From NCBI RefSeq assembly GCF_024508315.1, contig NZ_CP101987.1:868001-932000 (forward strand): a stretch of 64,000 nucleotides of DNA. The letters are read 5' to 3'. The translations under genes and the position numbers were made by a program. This stretch comes from Cellulomonas xiejunii. Lineage in GTDB: Bacteria > Actinomycetota > Actinomycetes > Actinomycetales > Cellulomonadaceae. Below the pieces are notes generated by a model that saw nothing but the letters and a program-made list of their open reading frames with translations, ran no database searches and was not told where the DNA came from. Numbering within the stretch: the first letter of the stretch is position 1; each line of letters opens with the position of its first letter. This document shows positions 33,538 to 41,125 of this stretch, in pieces.

Positions 33538-36500
33538 ATGACCGCTCCTGCGCGCACCCCCCTCACGGGGACCGACCCGGCCGGCGCCACGCCACCTGCC
33601 GACGGCGACGCTGCCACGTCCGAGCGGACCGACGCCGTCGAGGGCCCGCCCGTGGCGCTCGTCGAGCCGCCCTCGCCCGCCGAGGTCCTCGAGGGCGCCA
33701 TCGCGACGTGGCGCGCCGCGCTCGTGGAGGCCGCAGGCGCCTCGACCCTCGCCGACGTCGACCAGCTCGGTGACGCGGCGCTCGACCTGTCGGCGGCGCA
33801 CCCGTCCGGGATGGCGCAGCTCTTCGCCGGCCGGTCGACCCGCCTGTCCAACCTCGTGCGGGAGCCCGGCGCACTGTCGAGCGCCCGCCGTCGGGCGCGC
33901 GCCGTCAGCCTCCGCGCCGCCGGCTACACCCAGCGCTACGGCATCGCGTCGACGTCCTTGGCGATCGGTGTCGCCACCTGGACCGACCGGTCGAGCGCCG
34001 ACCTCGCGTCCGACGACGTGGGCGCCCTCGCGCACGTCACGCGCCACCCGCGCACGCCCGCCGGCCGCGCACCCGGTGCCGACGGGCAGGACGCCGCCGT
34101 GCGGACCGTCCGCGCCCCGGTCCTGCTGCGACCCGTGGGGCTGCGCGCCCGCGGCTCCGGCGAAGGTGACTACGAGCTGGAGCTCGAGCCGTCCATCGAG
34201 GTGAACCCCGTCCTCGCGCGCGCCCTGCGCGGGCACGGCGCCCTGCTCGACCCGGCGGCGGTCGCCCGGGGCACGTTCACCGGTGCGGGTTTCGACCCAC
34301 GCGGCGCGCTCCAGCGCCTGGCTTCCCTCGGCGAGGCCGTGCTCGAGGACTTCTCGCTCGTCGAGCGCGTCGTCGTCGGGACGTTCGTCCACCCCGGGCA
34401 GGTCATCGTCGACGACCTCGACCAGATGTCGGGGACGCTCGAGCGGCACGACGTCGTGCGCGCGCTCGCGGGACTCGACGACGCCCGGGAAGCACTGCGG
34501 GTCCCCCTGCCGACGCCCGTGGTCGGTGACCGGGACCCGGCGCTGGAGCGCGGCGTCGGTGACCTCGACCCCGCGCAGCAGCACGTCCTCGACGTCGTGG
34601 CCACGGGCACCGACGTCTTCGTCGACGCCCCGACCGGCTCGGACGTGACCGGCACGCTGGCGGCGATCGTCGCCGACGCCGCCGCCGAGGGCCGCACCGT
34701 CCTGTACGTGCCGGGCCACCGGCGCGCCGCCGTGTCGCTCGCCGACCGGCTGCGACGCCTCGGGCTCGGGGAGATCGTGCTGGACGTCGAGCCGCACGCC
34801 GGCTGGCGCAGCGCCGCCGCGCGCCGCCTCCTGGGCGCGATGACCCTCGAGCCGCCCGTCGTCGACACGGACGCCGTGCAGGCCGTGCGGACGCCCCTCG
34901 TCGAGCACCGCGAGCGGCTGCGGGGCTACGTCGACGCGTTGCACGAGCCGCGCGAGCCGTGGGGTGCGTCCGCGTACGACGCGCTCCAGGAGCTGGCGCG
35001 TCTCACCGCCACCCGCCCCTCTCCCTCGACCACCGTCCGGCTGAGCCCGGACGTCGCACGCGCACTGGACCCGGAGCGCCGCGCGCGGCTCACGCAGGAC
35101 CTGGTGCGCGCCGGCGAGCTCGGTGCGTTCTCGCTGCGCCCGCAGGACACCCCCTGGTACGGCGCAGACGTGCGCACGTCCGCCGACGCCCAGGTCGTGC
35201 GCCGCCGCCTCGACCGGCTCCTCGACGTGACGCTCCCGCTGCTCGTGCAGCGCGTCGCGCAGGTCGCCGACGAGACGGGACTCACGCGGGCCACCACGCT
35301 CGACCAGTGGACCGAGCAGCTGCACATGCTCGACGGCGTGCGGTCGTCACTCGACGTGTTCCTGCCGATGGTCTTCGAGCGCACCGCCGCGGACCTCGTC
35401 GCCGCGACCGCCACCAAGGAGTGGCGCGAGGAGCACGGGATCCCCATGGGCTTCTGGGTGCGCCGCCGCCTGCGCAAGCAGGCCAAGGACATGCTCCGTC
35501 CGGGACGCCCCGTCGCGGACCTGCACGGTGCGCTCATCGAGGTGCAGCAGCGTCGTGACGTGTGGCAGGCGCACTGCCCCGCGGGCGGCTGGCCGCGCCT
35601 CCCCGAGAGCCTCGAGGTCATCGAGGACGAGCAGGCCGCGGTGCGCCAGGACGTCGAGGGCGTGGCCGAGGTCCTCGCGACGACGCCGCTGGGCGGGCAG
35701 CTGTCCGCGACGCCCTTCGAGGAGCTGCGCGAGCGGCTCGTGAGGCTGCGCTCCGCCGCCGCGGCGCTCGAGACCCTGCCCGAGCGCACCCAGCTCTTGC
35801 ACGGGCTGCGGGCTGCGGGTCTGGGGGACCTGGTCGACGACCTCGCGGCACGGCGCGCGGACCCCGCGCAGGCGCCCGCCGAGCTCGACCTCGCCTGGTG
35901 GAGCACCGTCTTCGAGCACGTCCTCGCGGCGGACCCCGCGCTCGCCGGGTACGACGGCGCGGCGCTCGGTGACCTGTCGGCGCGGTACGCCACGCTCGAC
36001 CGGCGGCACGTCGTCAGCCGCACGGCGCCCGTGCTCGCCGCCGCGATCGGTCGCATCGCGGACGCCGTGCGGGCGCACCGTGACCAGGCCGAGGGGCTCT
36101 TCGCGGAGCTGGTCGAGGACCGGATCACCTCGTTGCGGGACACCGTCGCGCGGTACCCGGACCTGGCCCGTCGGCTGCGCCCCGTGCTCGTCGCCGGCCC
36201 GATGCTCGTCTCGCAGGTCCTGCCCGCGACCCGCACCGTCGACCTCGTGGTGGTCGACGCCGCCGCGCACCTGCCCGTCGAGGCGGCGCTGCCGGCCATC
36301 GCCCGCGGTCGGCAGGTCGTCGTGGTGGGTGACGCGCGCTGCGCGTCGGGCAGCGCGGTGCGCGAGCTCGCGGCGGTCCTGCCGTCGGTCGCGCTGCAGG
36401 CGGACACCTCGCGCCGGGACCCGTACCTCACCCGGTTCCTCGCGGAGCACGGGTACGAGGGCGTCCTGGTGCCGACGCCCCTGCCGGACTCCCGGCCCCT

Positions 36501-38109
36501 GGTGTGCTTCGAGACGGTCGACGGCACGGGGATGCCGGACCCCGCGACCAGCATGGTCGACTCGACGTCCGCGGAGGTCGAGCGCGTCCTCGAGCTGGTG
36601 GTCGAGCACGTGCTGCAGCACCCCGACGAGTCCCTGGCCGTCGTGACCCTCACCCACCGGCACGCGGACGCCGTGCGCGACACCGTCCTGGCCGAGGTGC
36701 GGGACAACCCGGCGCTGGCCACGTTCTTCGACGCGGGGCGCGCCGACCCGTTCGTCGTCGTCGACGTCACCAACGTCGGTGGTCTGCGCCGCGACGCCGT
36801 CATCCTCTCCCTCGGCCTGGGGCGCACCCCGCACCGCCGGGTCCTGCACACGTTCGGACCCGTCAGCCGGGCCGGCGGGGACGCGCTCCTGCTCGACGCC
36901 CTCGGCTCGACGCGGCACCGCCTGACCGTCGTCACGTGCTTCGGCGGCGACGACCTCGACGCCGACCGGCTCCGTGGCCCGGGTCCCCGCCTGCTGGCGG
37001 ACGTCCTGCGGTTCGCCGCCGAGCGCAGCGCCCAGGGTGCCGGCCACGGGACGAAGGACCGCCCGACGGGTGGTCCGGACCCGGACCGGCTCGTCCTCGA
37101 CCTGGCCGAGCGGCTCTGGCAGCACGGCCTGCTGGTCGACGTCGACCACGGGGTCCCCGGTGGCGCGCGCATCCCGCTCGTCGTGGGGCACCCCGACCTG
37201 CCCGACGAGATGCTCGTCGCCGTCCTCACCGACGACGACACGTACGTCGGCGAACCGAGCGTCCGCGTGCGTGACCGGCTCGTCGGGGACCGGCTCGCGC
37301 GCCTCGGCTGGTCGGTCGTGCGCGTGTGGTCGGCCGCCGCCTTCCTCGACCCCCAGGCGGAGACCGACCGGATCCGGCGCGCCGTGCACGCGGCCCTCGT
37401 CGAGCGTCGCCCGGAGCCCGCCGCACCAGTGTCGACACCCGTCCCGCAGGTGCCCCACACCATCGACGACCAGGACAGCAGGCCCGTCCGCCCGTACGTG
37501 ACGCACCCCGCGACCGGTGCGCTGCCGGTGGTGGCTCCGGCGAGCGGTGCGACGCCCGTGGTGGCGCCGGCGACCGGTGCGACGCCGGTGGTGGCGCCGG
37601 CGACCGGCGCGACGCCGGTGGTGGGGACCCGGACGGGCGCGATGCCCGTCGTGCGGACTCCCACCGGTGTCATGCCGGTCGTCGCGTCCGCCGCAGCGGC
37701 AGCCGCAGCGGCAGCGGTGAGCGGGACGAGCGGGTCGGCGTCCACCGGGCCCGCGTCGCGCGGGCCGGCCGCCGTCGCGCCGGACGGGACGCCGTCGGAC
37801 GGTGCGCACGAGGCACCGTCCCCCGTCGAGGCGCCACAGACCGAGGCGTTCATGGACACCCCGTCGACAGGTGAGCAGCTCGCGCTGCCGGTGCCGACGA
37901 TGCCGCGTCCCGACGTGCGGGCGGGTCTGCCGATCAACGCGTACAGCGACGACCAGCTCGACGACCTCGTGCGCTGGCTGAGGTCCGACGGGGCGCAGCG
38001 CACGCGCGACCAGCTGGCCGACGCCCTGCGCGCGGAGCTCGGCGTCACGCGTCGCAGTCACCGCGTGGACTCCGCCGTCCGGTCAGCGGTCTTCCGCGCG
38101 TTCAGCTGA
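33538..38109 (+). CDS. Giant SF1-helicase-like protein with degenerate ATPase motifs and MTES_1575-type nuclease-like domain
   Basis: 1523 residues. The layout follows large actinobacterial SF1 helicases fused to a REase_MTES_1575 domain. The nucleotide-binding motifs are degraded: the Walker A position reads APTGSDVTG (residues 364-372), lacking the GK[S/T]; Walker B reads VVVDAAAHLPVEAALPAI (Asp907, no DE); VVVVGDARCASG (motif III region) is kept. A nuclease-like domain (about 1185-1275) has GARIPLVVGHPDLPDEMLVA and RDRLVGDRLARLGWSVVRVW. Residues 1326-1382 are six copies of a TGATPVVAPA decapeptide, then a Pro/Ala linker and a helical C-terminus (DDLVRWLRSDG). It probably binds DNA or a partner rather than unwinding DNA, but this is inference. 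Confidence 0.8.
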   Translation: MTAPARTPLTGTDPAGATPPADGDAATSERTDAVEGPPVALVEPPSPAEVLEGAIATWRAALVEAAGASTLADVDQLGDAALDLSAAHPSGMAQLFAGRSTRLSNLVREPGALSSARRRARAVSLRAAGYTQRYGIASTSLAIGVATWTDRSSADLASDDVGALAHVTRHPRTPAGRAPGADGQDAAVRTVRAPVLLRPVGLRARGSGEGDYELELEPSIEVNPVLARALRGHGALLDPAAVARGTFTGAGFDPRGALQRLASLGEAVLEDFSLVERVVVGTFVHPGQVIVDDLDQMSGTLERHDVVRALAGLDDAREALRVPLPTPVVGDRDPALERGVGDLDPAQQHVLDVVATGTDVFVDAPTGSDVTGTLAAIVADAAAEGRTVLYVPGHRRAAVSLADRLRRLGLGEIVLDVEPHAGWRSAAARRLLGAMTLEPPVVDTDAVQAVRTPLVEHRERLRGYVDALHEPREPWGASAYDALQELARLTATRPSPSTTVRLSPDVARALDPERRARLTQDLVRAGELGAFSLRPQDTPWYGADVRTSADAQVVRRRLDRLLDVTLPLLVQRVAQVADETGLTRATTLDQWTEQLHMLDGVRSSLDVFLPMVFERTAADLVAATATKEWREEHGIPMGFWVRRRLRKQAKDMLRPGRPVADLHGALIEVQQRRDVWQAHCPAGGWPRLPESLEVIEDEQAAVRQDVEGVAEVLATTPLGGQLSATPFEELRERLVRLRSAAAALETLPERTQLLHGLRAAGLGDLVDDLAARRADPAQAPAELDLAWWSTVFEHVLAADPALAGYDGAALGDLSARYATLDRRHVVSRTAPVLAAAIGRIADAVRAHRDQAEGLFAELVEDRITSLRDTVARYPDLARRLRPVLVAGPMLVSQVLPATRTVDLVVVDAAAHLPVEAALPAIARGRQVVVVGDARCASGSAVRELAAVLPSVALQADTSRRDPYLTRFLAEHGYEGVLVPTPLPDSRPLVCFETVDGTGMPDPATSMVDSTSAEVERVLELVVEHVLQHPDESLAVVTLTHRHADAVRDTVLAEVRDNPALATFFDAGRADPFVVVDVTNVGGLRRDAVILSLGLGRTPHRRVLHTFGPVSRAGGDALLLDALGSTRHRLTVVTCFGGDDLDADRLRGPGPRLLADVLRFAAERSAQGAGHGTKDRPTGGPDPDRLVLDLAERLWQHGLLVDVDHGVPGGARIPLVVGHPDLPDEMLVAVLTDDDTYVGEPSVRVRDRLVGDRLARLGWSVVRVWSAAAFLDPQAETDRIRRAVHAALVERRPEPAAPVSTPVPQVPHTIDDQDSRPVRPYVTHPATGALPVVAPASGATPVVAPATGATPVVAPATGATPVVGTRTGAMPVVRTPTGVMPVVASAAAAAAAAAVSGTSGSASTGPASRGPAAVAPDGTPSDGAHEAPSPVEAPQTEAFMDTPSTGEQLALPVPTMPRPDVRAGLPINAYSDDQLDDLVRWLRSDGAQRTRDQLADALRAELGVTRRSHRVDSAVRSAVFRAFS
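37513..37683 (+). repeat. 30-bp tandem repeat encoding TGATPVVAPA decapeptides
   Basis: Six in-frame copies of a 30-bp unit near the 3' end of the helicase-like gene: TGALPVVAPA, SGATPVVAPA, TGATPVVAPA, TGATPVVGTR, TGAMPVVRTP and a partial TGVMPVV. The first four are most alike. The same decapeptide theme occurs at 47118-47208 in an unrelated protein. Confidence 0.85.
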
Positions 38110-38167
38110 CACCGGCACCACCGGGGTGCGCAGCCACCCCGCCAACGGCATCCCGTCGGGCGCGTTC

Positions 38168-38223
38168 CGTCAGCCGCGACTCGTCAGCCGCGACTCGTCA
38201 GCTGGGTTCCGTCAGCCGCATCC
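38168..38223 (+). repeat. 14-bp direct repeats in intergenic DNA
   Basis: CGTCAGCCGCGACT occurs twice head-to-tail (38168-38181, 38182-38195), followed by two degenerate copies (from 38196 and 38210). The surrounding 277-bp gap (38110-38386) has no gene. The repeats may be binding sites or slippage products. Confidence 0.6.
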
Positions 38224-38386
38224 CACGTGACGGGACGCGCACGCCGCGAGACCGGCCTGAGGGGCGGTCCGAGCGGCCTGGACCTCTCCCGGCCCGGTCT
38301 CGCGCGGTCGTCGTCCCACCCCGTGGGACGGGTCGCGGGTCGTCGGCCCCGTGGGGGGCCGGTCGGGGAGTGCGAGGATCGGAACC

Positions 38387-38794
38387 ATGAGCAGTGCATC
38401 TCGCCGCCCTCGTCGGGCGGTGCGGCAGTCCGGGACCGTCGGCACCGACGACTCGGTGCTGCTCGCGACGCTGCCGGCGTTCCCGCCCGCCCCGGCCGGG
38501 GGAGCGGTTGTCGGCCCGGGTGCCCGCGACGCCACCGTGCGTCCCGTCTCCGGTGAGGCCGCCGACGGTCCTGGCCTCGGTGCTGTCACCGAGGGTGCCG
38601 TCCCCGGTGCTGCCACCGAGAGGCCGGGTCCCGGAGGCGTGCCCGACGTCTCGACGGCATCGGGGAGACTAGGCGACGTCGATGACCTCTGGCGTGCGAC
38701 GCGGTCGGCCGACGACTCCGACCGCGGCTGGGGGCGTGAGGAGTCGTCGTCGAACGACGAGCGGCTGCGGCGGGAGAAGCCCCCGCACTGGTGA
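38387..38794 (+). CDS. Hypothetical disordered protein with C-terminal RREKPPHW
   Basis: 135 residues from ATG 38387; GAGGAT 7 nt upstream suggests leaderless expression. After a basic N-terminus (SRRPRRAVRQ) the chain is Ala/Gly/Pro-rich and should be largely unfolded. The last 35 residues are charged and end RLRREKPPHW, a C-terminal tag I associate with small actinobacterial proteins of unknown function. No membrane segment. Confidence 0.6.
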   Translation: MSSASRRPRRAVRQSGTVGTDDSVLLATLPAFPPAPAGGAVVGPGARDATVRPVSGEAADGPGLGAVTEGAVPGAATERPGPGGVPDVSTASGRLGDVDDLWRATRSADDSDRGWGREESSSNDERLRREKPPHW

Positions 38795-38845
38795 GGATCC
38801 CGGGGTGCTGAGGCGGCGTGCTCGCCTCGTCGCGCTCAGGCCGCG

Positions 38846-38920
38846 GGTGCGTGGAGCGTGGGTGCGTGGAGCGTGGGTGCGTGGAGCGTGGGTGCGTTGT
38901 CCGCGGGTGCGTGGAGCGTG
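38846..38920. repeat. Five 15-bp tandem repeats between convergent genes
   Basis: GGTGCGTGGAGCGTG is present at 38846, 38861, 38876 and 38906, with a degenerate copy at 38891. The array ends 4 bp before the mscL stop codon, downstream of both convergent genes. It is not translated in either real frame. It lacks dyad symmetry, so it is not a conventional terminator. Confidence 0.85.
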
Positions 38921-38924
38921 GTGC

Positions 38925-39533
38925 TCAGGAACCCGGCGGGATGCTGGGGGGCCCTGCCGGCGCGGCCGGCGGTGGTGGGGTCGTCCCGGGGCCTCCGGGG
39001 GAGTCGGTCGTGTCGTTGACGATCGCCGGGGTGAGCCGCTGCGAGAGCAGGTCGCGGATCTCCTGCAGCAGCAGGATGTCCTCGGCCGGGGCCGCGGGCT
39101 CGTCCTCCTGACCCTTCTTGCGGCGTGCGGCCAGGGCGTTGAGGGGCAGCACGATGAGGAAGTAGATCGCGGCCGCGGTGATGAGGAACTGGAGCAGGGA
39201 GTTGAGGATGACGCCGACGGCGATGGGCTGGGCCGTCTCCGCGATCTCCTCGTTCCACGTGTAGGGCCCGATGTTCCAGAGGTTGTCGAGGTTCGGCTTG
39301 CCGAAGACCCAACCGATCAGCGGGCTGATGAAGGCGTTCTGCAGGGCCTCGACGACCTGCGCGAACGCGGCCCCGACGATGACGCCGACGGCGAGCTCGA
39401 TCGCGCTCCCGCGTGAGATGAAGTCCTTGAAGCCCTGGCCCACCTTGGCGAGGCCCTTGACCCGCGGGTTCTCGCCCACGGACCTGATCCGCTGGCTCGC
39501 GCCACGCGCACCTTCGCGACCGCTGCCGGACAT
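38925..39533 (-). CDS. mscL: Large-conductance mechanosensitive channel
   Basis: 202 residues, ATG 39533 with AGGAGGT upstream. The core is textbook MscL: GFKDFISRGSAIELAVGVIV (amphipathic N-terminal helix and TM1 pore), then PLIGWVFGKPNLDN, and TM2 LLQFLITAAAIYFLIVLPLN followed by the basic cluster RRKK. It is longer than most MscL proteins because of a basic N-terminal extension of about 30 residues and a Pro-rich tail of about 60 residues. It opens under membrane tension to release solutes at hypo-osmotic shock. The SAF-domain gene precedes it in the same direction. Confidence 0.95.
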   Translation of the reverse strand: MSGSGREGARGASQRIRSVGENPRVKGLAKVGQGFKDFISRGSAIELAVGVIVGAAFAQVVEALQNAFISPLIGWVFGKPNLDNLWNIGPYTWNEEIAETAQPIAVGVILNSLLQFLITAAAIYFLIVLPLNALAARRKKGQEDEPAAPAEDILLLQEIRDLLSQRLTPAIVNDTTDSPGGPGTTPPPPAAPAGPPSIPPGS

Positions 39534-39576
39534 GGGACCTCCTGGGCATGCGTCGATGTCGGGCGTCCTCAACCGA

Positions 39577-40290
39577 TCATGGCACGACGACCGCCACCAG
39601 GCGTGACGACACGGACGCCTGCGCGATGAGCAGCGCCTCGTCGGGCGTGACGGCCACGAGCACGGGGGGTCCGTCGTCGGGCGACGTGGTCCCGAGCAGC
39701 CCGCCGGGGGCCGCCTCCCCGTCGGGTGCCGGCCTCACGAGTGCGCGCCGTGCGACGGTCTCGCCGGGGCCGCCCTCGAGGCGCGCCGCGACGAGGTCGA
39801 GGTGCAGGCCGGGCTTCAGGAGACCCGCGACGGCCGGGTCGTCGAGGCGGACGGCCACGACGACGGTGCCCGCCGGGCCCGCCATGACGGCGCCGGTGAG
39901 CAGCGTGGGCGTCACAGGCAGGCGTGCGGGAAGGTCGACGGCCGCGACGTGACCGTGCGCGTCGGAGGGCGTCCGCAGCGCGTCGGCGGGTGCCGCCGCG
40001 GCGGGGACGTCGGCCACGACCACGTCGCCGGCCGCCAGGGCGGTGCCCGCCGACACGTCATGCGCCAGCACGACGACCGGGACGGTCGGGGCAGGCGGCG
40101 GGCGCAGCGTCTGGAGCGTGACGGCTGCCGCGGCGCCGAGGCACACCGCCGCGAGCGCGAACCGGAAGCGCCACAGCGCCGCCCGTGCCCGCACGCGCGC
40201 GGGGCCGCGGGTGCCGGGCAGGGGCGGGGGCAGGGGCTCGCGGACGCCCTCCCGTCGCAGGGGTGGGCTCGCCGGCGTCAGGACGACCAT
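39577..40290 (-). CDS. SAF-domain membrane-anchored protein (CpaB/FlgA-like)
   Basis: 237 residues from ATG 40290 with TAACGT 6 nt upstream. A basic cytoplasmic N-terminus and one transmembrane helix (about residues 43-62) precede a SAF domain (VVLAHDVSAGTALAAGDVVV). The C-terminal half resembles the RcpC/CpaB extension (LLKPGLHLDLVAAR...VLVAVTPDEALLIA). SAF proteins assist assembly of Flp/tad pili or flagellar P rings, but in actinobacteria a copy sits constantly between mscL and fmdB with no pilus genes, and its role there is unknown. Confidence 0.85.
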   Translation of the reverse strand: MVVLTPASPPLRREGVREPLPPPLPGTRGPARVRARAALWRFRFALAAVCLGAAAAVTLQTLRPPPAPTVPVVVLAHDVSAGTALAAGDVVVADVPAAAAPADALRTPSDAHGHVAAVDLPARLPVTPTLLTGAVMAGPAGTVVVAVRLDDPAVAGLLKPGLHLDLVAARLEGGPGETVARRALVRPAPDGEAAPGGLLGTTSPDDGPPVLVAVTPDEALLIAQASVSSRLVAVVVP

Positions 40291-40296
40291 GCCGCG

Positions 40297-40302
40297 ACGT
40301 TA
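40297..40302 (-). promoter_or_regulatory. Leaderless -10 hexamer TAACGT
   Basis: TAACGT ends 6 nt before ATG 40290 of the SAF gene; no ribosome site is present. Confidence 0.6.
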
Positions 40303-40512
40303 GGAGCCCGCCGACCGGGCCAGGGCGGCGGTGGCCCGCACAGGGGACGGAGGCCGACGGGGCGGGGCCTGTGGTCGGCTCGGACCCGACCCTCGGCCCC
40401 GGCCCGGCGCATTCCGGTGACGTGTCGGGCGCGCGGCCCAGCCCTGATCGTCAGGCGACGGGCCGGGCGCGCGGCCCGGCTCGTCAGGTAACGGGCCGGG
40501 CGAGCTGTCCGG

Positions 40513-40881
40513 TCAGGCGGACGCGGCGGCCGGTGACGTCGTCGCGGGGCTCGACGAGCCCGTGGACCCCGCGGACGAGGTGCCGGACGTGCTGGACGAC
40601 GTGGTGGAGCCCGACGACGTGGACACCGACGTGTCCGACGACGTCGACGTGCTCGACGACGTCGACGCGCCCGACTTGCCCCCGGACCCGGACGTCGAGC
40701 TGCCCGTGCGGGCGTCGTTCCGGTAGAAGCCCGAGCCCTTGAACACCACGCCCACGGTCGAGAAGACCTTGCGCAGGCGCCCCTCGCACTCGGGGCAGAC
40801 GGACAGGGCGTCGTCGGTGAACGACTGCTGGACCTCGAACGAGTGCTCGCAGGCGGTGCAGCGGTAGGCGTAGGTGGGCAA
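40513..40881 (-). CDS. FmdB-type zinc-ribbon protein with Ser/Thr-rich tail
   Basis: 122 residues. The start is TTG 40881, decided by homology (family members begin MPTYxYRC) and by GGGAG 5 nt upstream. The zinc ribbon is intact: CTAC at residues about 8-11 and CPEC near 29-32, then GRLRKVFSTVGVVFKGSGFY. The last 60 residues are almost entirely Ser, Thr and Gly and should be disordered. FmdB-like proteins are thought to be regulators; some bind RNA polymerase or DNA, but this branch is untested. Confidence 0.9.
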   Translation of the reverse strand: MPTYAYRCTACEHSFEVQQSFTDDALSVCPECEGRLRKVFSTVGVVFKGSGFYRNDARTGSSTSGSGGKSGASTSSSTSTSSDTSVSTSSGSTTSSSTSGTSSAGSTGSSSPATTSPAAASA

Positions 40882-41112
40882 GGTGACTCCCGATCGTCGT
40901 CGCCGGGCGTCCCCGGCAGTCCTCGAAGCTCGCTGAGGGTGCCGCAGCCGCCAGGGGTCGGTGTCGCCCGTCCCGGCCGGGCCGACGTCCTCGACGCCAC
41001 CCGCCGTCGGTCCACCGAGCGCACCATCCGGTCGGCACGGGTCGATGGCCGCCATTGGCACTCTCAGGATCCGAGTGCCAACTCTAGCGCCACCGTCAAG
41101 CGTGCTCGCGGG

Positions 41113-41118
41113 TAGCCT
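41113..41118 (+). promoter_or_regulatory. Leaderless -10 hexamer TAGCCT
   Basis: TAGCCT is followed by 7 nt and GTG 41126 of the penicillin acylase gene; there is no Shine-Dalgarno site. Confidence 0.55.
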
Positions 41119-41125
41119 TTCGACC

